Below are positions 1 to 10,309 of a DNA stretch of 60,491 nucleotides, one piece after another. A program made the position numbers and the translations under genes. Position 1 is the first letter of the stretch; each line of letters begins with the position of its first letter. Origin of the DNA: Tubiluchus corallicola (taxonomy: Eukaryota > Priapulida > Priapulimorpha > Priapulimorphida > Tubiluchidae). The DNA lies in the NCBI GenBank assembly GCA_030141605.1, contig JAQGDQ010000609.1:68632-129122 (forward strand). The letters are read 5' to 3'. Under the pieces are notes generated by a model. It had not been told where the DNA came from. It made no database searches and worked only from the letters and a program-made list of their open reading frames with translations.

Positions 1-596
1 AAGATGCATGTTTAATCAGCAATAAACGAGTTTAGCGCACAGGCTAAATATTTAAATATTCATCATTTGCTTCTTTACCTACTTACACCAGATAATTATA
101 AATATTGTTTACATATATATATACGTATTTCTACTAACAGTTGTTAAACTTACTAAGCTGGGAGTGCCCGCGCATAAGTTGTTAAAACTTTTTGGAACAA
201 ACCGCGTAATAAAATTATGTTTAAATTAAATAAATAGTTATTATAAAATTATATTTAAGATAAATAAAGTTAGATTTTTTATAAACGTAAGGAAGTTGCA
301 AAGTTGCACGATTGGGGTTGGTTTAGGACAGTTGTATAGCACAACCAATAACAAGAATGAAATATGAGCTGTGAAATAAAATGAAGTGAACAAAGGATTT
401 TTAACTTTATCATCCTGTATAATGATGTTCGTATTTTCAACTTTACTTGAGTAGATGAATAGACGAGAAAGTGTTGCATATGTAATGCTCTATGTCTCTG
501 TCTCTCTGTTTGATTTTATTTTGATTTAATATTTTATTTCAAACTTTACAAAGTTCATATACACATCACAAATTAATACAAATAATACAATAAATC
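1..596. other. No gene seen
   Basis: AT-rich; only short chance frames. Confidence 0.6.
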
Positions 597-639
597 ATGA
601 CACACATTTCTTTATTTAATATCTTATTTCTAACTTTAC

Positions 640-830
640 AAAGTTTCTGTCTCTCTCTCTCTCTCTCTCTCTCTCCCTCTTTCTTTCTCTTCTCTCTCCC
701 TCTTTCTCTCTCTCCCTTTCTTTCTTTCTTTCTCTCTCTCTCTATCTTTCTTCTCTCTCTCTCTCTCTCTCTCTCGATCTGTCTCTCGGGTCTCTCTCTT
801 CTCCCTGCTCTCTCTCTCTCTCTCTATCTA

Positions 831-898
<68 letters not shown>

Positions 899-960
899 CC
901 TACCTACCTACCTACCTACCTACCTACCTACCTACCTACCTATCTATCTCTATGCTCTCC
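640..960. repeat. (TC)n, (TCTG)n and (CTAC)n compound microsatellite
   Basis: CT-rich tract from 640, clean TCTG units at ~831-897, then CTAC units to ~942. Confidence 0.95.
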
Positions 961-984
961 CTCTCTCTACAGGAATGCAGGCAT

Positions 985-1734
985 GTAGAGTGAGATAATT
1001 TGCTATCCATATTTGCATTAACACCCAATTTCAATATACTTCTATTTTTTCAGCAAGTGAACTGTGTTTGTGTTATTTTTACATTAAAACAGTTGGGAAA
1101 TGGATTTAACTCGCATCAAATGGAATGCAAATATTTCATCTTATTAACTGTTTAATTGTTATTTCAGCCATGAAAGATCAAGAGTACAGATAGAGCAGAG
1201 TTATAGGTGTGAGTAATCAGGGTAGTGGCTGAGATAACTCAGGATTTACGAGACTTAGATATTACGAAAAGATTACGCATAGTTGTGGCCAGATTTAAAA
1301 CAGGTCGAGTCACATTCCGTTTCGCTTATACGCGGCTGAACGCCCCGCGGCGAAACGCAACGCGACCTCTTTGACACTAATACACGATGCGTCAAAATTC
1401 GTCTGCACGTATAAATGCTGACGCTTTAAAATTTTAAAGTCAAAATGGAGATAAAGCTACGTGCTCATGTCAGAGGCCAGGGACTTAATGCGAAATCAGC
1501 AGATCTTTTTATACTGTTCAAACAATTCATTTTTCTTTAACCAGTACATGTAAGCATTATAGAAATTACTATTATTACAGTGCAATAAAAATGGAAATGC
1601 GCAGATGTATGGATAAAAAACGATGTTTTTAACATTCCAATGAACCCTATAATTATGTCTATCAGTAATAATATTACAGATGTACAAGGTTCATTGTAAC
1701 GAGTCCAGGAGTTACAAATCGGTACATTTCGGTA
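985..1734. other. No gene; GC-rich imperfect inverted repeat at ~1300-1370
   Basis: AGGTCGAGTCACATTCCGTT and the complement of the end near 1368 (AGGTCGCGTTGCGTTTCGC) form an imperfect inverted repeat, possibly a MITE relic. The rest is AT-rich. Confidence 0.45.
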
Positions 1735-2085
1735 CAATGTCACGGAAACAAAAGAAACTTTTGAAAAACTAAATTTTGAAACATTATGTTGTGTCACACG
1801 AAAAAACACTTGAAAAACTAAATTTGAAACACAATGTTGTGTCACAGGAAGAAACATTTGAAAAACTAAATTTTGAAACATAATGTTGTGTCACACGAAG
1901 AAACTTTTGAAATACTAAATTTTGAAACACAATGTTGTGTCACACGAAGAAACTTTTGAAAAACTAAATTTTGAAACATTATATTGTGTCACACGAAGAA
2001 ACTTTTGAAATACTAAATTTTGAAACATTATGTTGTGTCACACAAAGAAACATTTGAAAAACTAAATTTTGAAACATCGGTTATT
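1735..2085. repeat. 49-bp minisatellite (~7 units)
   Basis: Units containing TTTTGAAACA(T/C)(A/T)ATGTTGTG TCACACGAAGAAACTTTTGA repeat every 48-49 bp. Confidence 0.92.
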
Positions 2086-2399
2086 TTCATCAATTATGTT
2101 CGATTGCGAAAGTGCAAAAAATTCGTAGGTCTTATCTTACCTAGTTGGAAGCATGATTCTTGTGCATCTGTGTTATTACATTTTTTTATTTTCACCTCAG
2201 AGGGGCGCAGTGTAATTCGGACAGGAATATACGTTCACACTGTAAGTGGACTCTGTCCGGAGCGGGCCGGACAAAGGTCCCCCGCTGGACAAAACGCACG
2301 ATTACAAAACAAGTCAAGTGGGTAATACATCTAAAGTTTTTTCAATTTCCAGGTTTTTTTACTGACAGCTTAGCACACTGATATGGTATCGTTTACGAC

Positions 2400-2772
2400 G
2401 AGTTAGTTTAAACATAATTTATTACAGGATTGGATCAGACTGTTTGAACAACATGATTAGGATCCTCACCACAACAGACTTTATACACTTTATAGACAAA
2501 AACATTTACAGCAAGAATAGACTATAACTACATAAGCTGACAAGTTTTACTACAAGAATACATCAGATATTAGTAACGTTAACAGTAAGAATAGACTATA
2601 ACTACACAAGCTGACAAGTTTTGCTACAAGATTACATTAGACATTAGTAGAAAATGACGGTTAGAAAATATTAATGTACGAATATTTAAGACTGATGCAT
2701 TTCATATCAGATAGAAACTACTGGAAGCGTTTAGTACGTAATATAATGTCATGTATGCATTGGAATATTTTA
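2400..2772 (-). pseudogene. LINE 3' end, second copy of the 56820-57130 family
   Basis: Matches the 3' UTR and last codons (KIFQCIHDIILRTKRFQ) of the LINE at 56820-57401. An internal ~70-bp piece (TAGACTATAACTACA...) is duplicated here. A TA microsatellite follows at 2785. Confidence 0.82.
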
Positions 2773-2784
2773 CATGAGTTTATA

Positions 2785-2812
2785 TTATATATATATATAT
2801 ATATATATTAAT
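2785..2812. repeat. (AT)n microsatellite
   Basis: About 14 AT dinucleotides. Confidence 0.95.
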
Positions 2813-2814
2813 TC

Positions 2815-3330
2815 TTTATTTGTCATAAAAACGGTTCCCTCATTATAATAAAATTGAGTTAGCCTCAGCGTAATGTTAAAATAACAACACTCTTCAAGAC
2901 AAATGCGTCCAGTGCATACTAAAAAAACTAAAGTGCAAACTATATACAATATAATGAACATATTTACAAATACCATATTAAAATATTTTCACAGACAATT
3001 ATAGGAAAGTACATTAAATTTTACATTACATAGTGCACACTATTTATACATTTAACATTACGAAACACGAAACTAACATAACACGTATTACATTACATAA
3101 TTTTTTTAAAAAAATTTCATTTTTAATCATTATATGGAGTCAGGGGCTGGGGTATATGAAAGTGGAGTCCGTGTAATTAGTATCAGATGCACAATGTGGA
3201 AGTTGAAACCTGTTATATTGATATTCTTTTAATTTCTTTTTAAAGTGGTGGAGAGATTCTATTTGTTTTATTTCACTGGGTAGGACGTTTCATATTAGGA
3301 CGAGTTGAAACACAGGCCTAGGTGCTTTAC
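2815..3330 (-). pseudogene. LINE (CR1/L2-like) C-terminus and 3' UTR
   Basis: Minus-strand reading gives NVLPSEIKQIESLHHFKKKL, then KEYQYNRFQLPHC, the common WNxLPxxI...FKKKLK end of CR1/L2-type ORF2. Where W is expected there is a TGA. An AT-rich UTR follows to lower coordinates. Confidence 0.68.
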
Positions 3331-3334
3331 CCAC

Positions 3335-4970
3335 TTTTCAAACGTACGCTGCTGCTAGGTAGTTCATTTTTCAGCAAACTTACAAAAACTAAAGAATATG
3401 TATACCGCACATCAGTAATTTTTGAAACAAACGTTTGTTACGTAGTGCTCAATCAGAGCTTATTGATGAGGACCAATGATTTCCCAGGATTTAGTTTTAT
3501 ATAAGTTCCTCCAGGTGGCTCAACATAATGTTCCGACGACATTTTTTAAGAACTTCTTGACGACTTCACATGGACACGAAAAGATGCTTTTAAAGAAATG
3601 TTCTGATATGAAGGCACATCATGTTCTCAAACCTTGCTTCAAAATAAATCATGAGCGTACATCATGTCCAAAAGAAATGCTTTTAAAAATACTATCTCTA
3701 AGGCATTATTTTAATGAAATTGTTAATGTAGTGTCCGCAAGTAGGGTTTAAAAGGGAGGAGGCCTGTTGAAGGTGCATCATGTTTAAAACATTGCTTAAA
3801 CAAAATTTTCAACAAGGGTAAAGCATTTTCCAAAAACTCGCTTTAATTATCATCCGAGTTTATATTTTATTAATGTATTACTTAAAATTAATTAGTTTTT
3901 ATTATTATCAATTCAGTACAATATAATGACATTAAATACATAGTGACATCAAAATTGTCACGTCATACTGTATTAAATTATTATGTTTCATAAACTATCG
4001 TTATCATAAAAGAATAATTGTACTTCAGTGGGCTGGAGAAGCAAAGGCTTGTATAAGCCCACTGTCATGTGAACTAGATACAAAAAGAATGGATGAGTAA
4101 AGAGAAAAAAGAACTGAGAGAAAGGTTAGATCACACAGGAAGGGTAGAAGGATGTGTTAGTGGAAATTGCAGGAAGAAGGATAATAGATTGTGCTATGTT
4201 GACATCAGCTCTAAAGATTTATCAATGATGCCTTGTTTTGCATAATCTGTACCAGGATTGTAGCATGACTGCTGCAGTAGGTGTAGGATATTAAGAAGTG
4301 TTGTACTTGTTGAGAATCATTGCTCTGTATTTCTTTTTAAATTTTTGAATAGGCTGAACAGTTTTTAATTCATCATTTATGTCATTCCAAAGCCTTGGAC
4401 CAACATTTGCAATGAAGGAATTCATCACGAGCACGTATCAACGTGATGAAGTCTTGCCTTCAAACTGGAAAACCAGAAACGTGACGAAGCTCATCGTATG
4501 AATACTGGGCCCCAAAAACATGGCTGTAATAAATTTATTACCAGGGTACACCATGTCCTGACAACATGGCTGTAAAGAAATTTATGACCAGACACCATCC
4601 AGACAACATCGTTGAAAATTCAATGGATCAAGTGTTTTAAGCGCAACTTAATAATGCTCTTTGTAATTTTTGCAATATTTGTACATGGGAGCTATAAAAT
4701 ACATTATATTTCATAAATATGTAAGCGTAAGAAAATTTAAAACTTTTGTTTGGTGTTTATTAGCAGCAGCATGTTTCAAATCAGCTACCCGATTTGTACT
4801 GACTTAGAGATTTAGAATCGAGTGGAACTCGCTAAAAAAGTTCATTGATTTCAGGCAGAAATCGATAATACTTAAATACGAAAATAAAAATAAAATAGCA
4901 CTGTTAACGGTAATATATGAGGCCATTATATCTGTAGAATAATTAAAAAAGGACGAGCGACAAAAATATG
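3335..4970. other. No gene apart from the LINE fragment at 4291-4432
   Basis: AT-rich, with loosely repeated CATCATGT...TTGCTT motifs at 3610-3800. Confidence 0.5.
4291..4432 (-). pseudogene. LINE C-terminal fragment
   Basis: Minus strand reads NVGPRLWNDINDELKTVQ then KFKKKYRAMILNKY and a TAA stop at 4291-4293. It is the same kind of ORF2 end as at 3150-3330 but a different family. Confidence 0.68.
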
Positions 4971-4974
4971 TGTC

Positions 4975-5315
<341 letters not shown>

Positions 5316-5764
5316 TGAACAACGTTATAAAAGCTTTTTTCTCTAGACACCCAGACTGAAGTTATTTGCCTTATGTAATACATTTTTTTCGATGGCAAAG
5401 CTCTATTCACCTTATAACATAATTGAGTGTGAAAAAACCTTTTAGGTATTTAGTTCTCTATTTCTCTAGTCCTTATTTTCTAGCAGACGCAGTGTGTAAT
5501 TATTTAGACGTGATTTAGTTTAACAGTCTTGCTAACTGCCTTTTAAAATTGTGTACTCATTACGCTTAATAGTAACTTTCGTCTTCAACAATAATGCATT
5601 TCTTTGTTCCCAGAGGTGCCCTAGAAAGGTGGCATTCCCTTCAGACAGGTAAAAACACTCAGCAGGTGAAAGTTAATTACACTAATTATGAACCATTATC
5701 ATGGCTTTATACAGTCATGTCAATTTGTCCAGGAAATTTTTATTCACTTCTTTGTCTTCCTCCC

Positions 5765-6065
5765 CTCCCGAATCTCTCTCCCTCTCACTCTTTCACTCAC
5801 TCTCTATGCCCACTCTCTCCTTTTCGCTCTCTTTCTCTCTTTCTCTCGCTCCCTCTTTCTTTCTCTTTCTCTCTCTCCCTCTCTCTCCCCCCTCTCTCTT
5901 CCTCTCTCTCTCCACCCACTCTCTCTCCCTCTCCTTCTCTTTCTGTCTCTCTCTCTCTCTTTCTATCTCTCTCTCTCTCCCCTCTCTCTCTTTCTCTCTC
6001 TCTCTTTCTATCTCTCTCTCTCTCTCCCCTCTCTCTCTTTCTCTCTCTCTCTTTCTCTCTCTCTT
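5765..6065. repeat. (CT)n microsatellite
   Basis: CT-rich tract with CCC and TTT interruptions and an internal ~45-bp repeated block near 5950-6040. Confidence 0.95.
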
Positions 6066-6385
6066 TGCTCGTGAGATGAGTGTTGAGATTCACGTGATAT
6101 ATTTTGATGTATTACGTAGAAAATCTGTGTTAAGTTTAATGAAAAGATTTGATACTAGTGATAATTTAATGTGCCAGAAAATTTTAGTAAGCGATGCCAA
6201 ATTTACATCGCACATAAGACAGCAATGGTGGAGACTATTATTGTAATTTTCATGTTTATTTAAGTTTGTGTGTGATTTGTTTGTAGTTTTTTTGTTTTTA
6301 TGATGTTGTATGTTGTATATATGTAAACTTATGTTTGAATATGAACTTATGTTTGAAATAAAGAATTAAATCAATCAAATCAATC
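6066..6385 (+). pseudogene. Possible LINE 3' end after a CT array
   Basis: A short open tail (RFDTSDNLMCQKILVSDAKF...WWRLLL, stop at 6244-6246) is followed by AAATAAAG and repeated ATCAATCA, as seen at non-LTR retrotransposon 3' ends. Evidence is thin. Confidence 0.4.
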
Positions 6386-6389
<4 letters not shown>

Positions 6390-6478
<89 letters not shown>

Positions 6479-6490
6479 TCTCTCTCTCAA
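6390..6490. repeat. (CT)n microsatellite
   Basis: Nearly pure CT with three CTGTCT interruptions. Confidence 0.95.
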
Positions 6491-7249
6491 ACCAAACATG
6501 TACAGACACTATACAGCCTGTCAACCAATACTATTAAATCAACCTGACTAATATCGTAACCTAGATATATCACGATATTAAAAATAAAAATAACCATTTT
6601 TCGCCCCATTTTGCAATTATGTCTCTGTTTCTTTCTCAATTATTTCGTTTTGAATTTCACAAGTGAATTCATCACAAAAGCAATAAAGTGTTTGGAAAAC
6701 CAATTACTACTGTTCATCCGTCTCTCAATGATAACCATTGCATTTTTCTTATCATTGTATTTAATCAGTTTGATTACTGGTACTTGTAACTTTGTGAAAG
6801 TATTTGAAAACTCCAGGGTCAAACTCAACCCGAGGCGCGAATGCAACTCTGATCGATTAGCTACTGATTTTGGAAACAACATTCCATTTTCTGCTCGCTG
6901 GAATGAAATTTATTACTGAAATCAAACTCAGTGGAATTTTCCTGCATAAAATCGTAACGTAGGAACTCAATTAGTGATAATAATTACCCTGCGCTAAGTT
7001 TTCGTTCATATGTTGGTCGTTACATCATGACCGAGAGAACAGCCTTGACTACCTGTCTGCCGTAAAATATCAATCCGTAACTGCAGGCGGTATACTAGAG
7101 AATGCTGTCCCATTTCGTGGATACACCCCCTTTTTAGAATATATAATTTGAGCCGCATTTGCACACTTACTATTTATTCATTAAGCCTAAGTTCTGATGA
7201 AATTGACAAGAATTACTCTTGCAAGCAAAATGTAAGCACCGAACCGCCT
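6491..7249. other. No gene seen
   Basis: Short overlapping frames on both strands at 6611-6919 lack protein-like features. Confidence 0.5.
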
Positions 7250-7252
7250 CTT

Positions 7253-7316
<64 letters not shown>

Positions 7317-7318
7317 TT
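7250..7318. repeat. (TTTA)n microsatellite
   Basis: About 17 clean tetranucleotides, followed by a TATACATT-rich stretch. Confidence 0.95.
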
Positions 7319-7434
7319 ATGCACATACATTATACATTATATATATATACATTATACATTAGCAAAAAATAAAGTTTTATAGTGTTATTCACTATAAAAG
7401 TATGCAAGGAACTAGATCACTGCCTGTCATCCGT

Positions 7435-8128
7435 GTTTCTTCCTGTTTCTTCCTGTTTCTTCATGTTTCTCATGTTCTTCCTGTTTCTTCATGTTTCTTC
7501 ATGTTTCTCATGTTCTTCCTGTTTCTTCATGTTTCTTCATTTTTCTTCATGTTCTTCATGTTTCTTCATCTTTCTTAATGTTCTTTGTGTTTCTTCATGT
7601 TTCTTCATATTTCTTCATGTTTCTTCGTGTTATTCATGTTTCTTCATGTTTCTTCGTGTTTCTTCATGTTCTTTATGTTTGTTCCTGTTTCTTCATGTTC
7701 TTCATGTTTCTTCATGTTTCTTCCTGTTCTTTTTGTTTCTTCATATTTCTTCATTTTCTTCATGTTTCTTCATGTTTCTTCCCGTTCTTTTTGTTTCTTC
7801 ATATTTCTTCATTTTCTTCATGTTTCTTCCTGTTCTTTTTGTTTCTTCATATTTCTTCATTTTCTTCATGTTTCTTCATTTTTCTTCATGTTCTTCATGT
7901 TTCTTCGTGTTCTTCGTGTTCTTTATGTTTCTTCATGTTTCTGCCTGTTTGTTCCTGTTTCTTCATGTTCTTCATGTTTCTTCATGTTTCTTCCTGTTCT
8001 TTTTGTTTCTTCATATTTCTTCATTTTCTTCATGTTTCTTCATGTTTCTTCGTGTTTCTTCATGTTCTTCGTGTTTCTGCCTATTTCTGCCTGTTTGTTC
8101 CTGTTCTTCATGTTCTTCATGTTTCTAA
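7435..8128. repeat. TTCTTCATGT-type minisatellite
   Basis: 9-10-bp units (TTCATGTTTC, TTCCTGTTTC, TTCATGTTC and variants) over ~690 bp, with higher-order blocks of ~75-90 bp. It yields long Cys/Phe/Ser-rich frames that are not genes. Confidence 0.93.
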
Positions 8129-8232
8129 AATACAGTTTTTAGGTTCAGCAGCTGAATGCCCTTTTTAACTAAATGCAATTTCTTGAATAAAAAAGAGATT
8201 TTTTTCACTACGCTCCACCCGTTATACAGCAC

Positions 8233-8765
8233 GCAAAGGAAGGAAGACAGGATGATTTTCATGTACAACCCCATTTCCAAGTCCAATAAAAAGTTTACAT
8301 TGTAACACAATTAATACTCCAAAATCGCTTCTGATAATTAAATTATAGATTAAAATCTTAATTTTCAATAGCAAAAATGTTCTACGAGCGCGTTGCACGT
8401 GTTTGCGAAAGTGAAAGTGTGTTGTACTAAAACTAGGCAAGTTTTAAGATCAAAATTCAAATTTAAAATTTACCACTATACTCACAAATGAGCTGTCGAA
8501 CAATTGTGTAGTTCGTCACAAACTAACACATCAGAACTGAGAGGTACAGCACCTGTTTTTTGTGCAATGCATTTCCGAAATGCAGGCGCTAGTGCCCGTC
8601 AACTAGCTAATGGCGAAATGCATGTTACAGCGAAGAACTAGTGGCGCGAACGCGAAATTGTGTTTGTGTGATAATAATTCTTTCGCGTAAGTCATTCTTG
8701 AAAAAATAGTGTGTTTCCTTTCAATATTTTAAAGAATAGATTGTGTTTACCTACAGTTTAACATT
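8233..8765 (-). repeat. Repeat R, copy 1 (isolated)
   Basis: Reverse-complement match to 55910-56530 (AGGAAGACAGGATGATTTT through GGCGAAATGCATGTTACAGC to TTTCCTTTCAATATTTTAAA). It is more diverged than the others and not linked to an LTR, so R is an independent dispersed family. Confidence 0.82.
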
Positions 8766-8954
8766 GCGTCCAGTTTTGCTTTAAATTCTTTTGCAGGAGA
8801 TATTTGCAGGTTTATTGTTTCCTAATGGAAAAACTATCATCTGCTGGCTCAAACCTATGACAATACTGAAACATCTTGTGAACCATAGATTCGAAACTGT
8901 AGCAAGAAACATCGCACTACAAAGAGGTTATTGAAGAAAATGTAGTGAAATTCA

Positions 8955-9045
8955 CAATTGACTATGACAGTAAATGACAGTTGACTATGACAATAAATGA
9001 CAGTTGACTATTACAGTAAATGACAGTTGACCATGACAGTACATA
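8955..9045. repeat. Short ~24-bp tandem repeat
   Basis: GACAGTTGACTATGACA(G/A)TAAAT repeated about four times. Confidence 0.8.
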
Positions 9046-9199
9046 ATTGATTTGATTTCAAGAACTGTACTGGGATCAGTAGAATAAGGCAGGCAACGGA
9101 TGTAAAATTGGTCTTAAATAACAGAATCCTACATGTGGTTGCTCTGACTCATCTAATTAGTTAATTAATTAATTAATTTGTTAGTAGTTATAACAGTCA

Positions 9200-9300
9200 G
9201 TCATCTCATAATCACCATCATCATCATCTTCATCATCGTCATCGTCGTCGTTGTCGTCATCATCGTTCATCGTCATCATCAGCTCTTCATTATCAGCATC
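9200..9300. repeat. (ATC)n/(GTC)n triplet tract
   Basis: Imperfect CAT/CGT triplets. Confidence 0.85.
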
Positions 9301-9389
9301 ACTTTACAAATGTTAACAGTTGTAACATTTTTAACAATGTGTAGCTCGATGGTAATGTATTTCATTTACATGTATAATGTAAAATAATT

Positions 9390-10309
9390 ACGTCTTTTGT
9401 TAATGTGTTGAATACTAATGCCGTCCAATGCAGCTGCCAAGCTGTCATTTATGCGCCACGTGTCTTTTCTCGATTGTCTGACAGTCATTTTATTTCATAC
9501 TAGCAATTTTTTCACGCGCAGGGGGAATACAGACGACTAAACTCAACAGCGGTTGAAAATTCTTCACCATCATTTTTCGGTCAGTTATTTTCAATGCTGC
9601 GTGAATACGCGAGTACCAGCTCTGCTTGAACGATCTTACCCAAATTTGCTTTTTAGGGAGGTACCATTCCTTCTCCCTGCCTTGCACTTTTTACTCGAAT
9701 TTCTTCAAATATGATCCGAAGTTAATAAATTAGGCGACTCGTTTCAACTGTCTTGCTAATCGCATTTTGTATGAACTATTAATCCATGTTAATAACGGGT
9801 TTAATGCCAGGATCAGTGAGACCACGCCCCACCCCTAGTCCCAGCATGTGCAATAGCGCGTATACCTGTATGATTACTGAACACCGCCTGCGTCTGCTTT
9901 ATTCTACCTGTTCAAGTCGCGCGGTTGAGACTGCTGTTCGTGTTTCGGAGCAGATGTTGAATATCGTGGTTACATCTGCTTCGACCTGGTTTACATTGCT
10001 GTATACTAATTGAATCAGCTTCATCAATTGTAATACTTTTATCTATCGACAGAGACAGCGTTCTAATACCTGTGCAAGGGATTTGGTGTTGTGTACATCA
10101 CTCGCTTTCATCATCGTTTTCTTCAGTAAGACCGTTACCTGGTATTTATGACTCTATAACAAAGTTTAAATATTCCTGGGTGAAATATGTTTGCTTTGCA
10201 ATGTTTAATGCGAAATCATATCTTGCCTAGAATCAATGTGTACGTGTGAGGAATTATTTGCTAACCTGCAGTGGGTCAATACAGAGCTGTAAATACTGTA
10301 CGCGAGCCG
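9390..10309 (+). promoter_or_regulatory. Upstream region of the PTB gene
   Basis: Unique-looking sequence of moderate GC content between a TCA/ATC-rich simple repeat and the coding exon. It should hold the promoter and any 5' UTR exon. A pyrimidine-rich run is not obvious, but ctgcag at ~10266-10271 could be a 3' splice site. No TATA box was identified with confidence. Confidence 0.35.

Noticed and set aside
7382-8168. Cys/Phe/Ser-rich frames up to 248 residues
   Set aside because: All three plus frames are open because of the TTCTTCATGT minisatellite; no protein signal.
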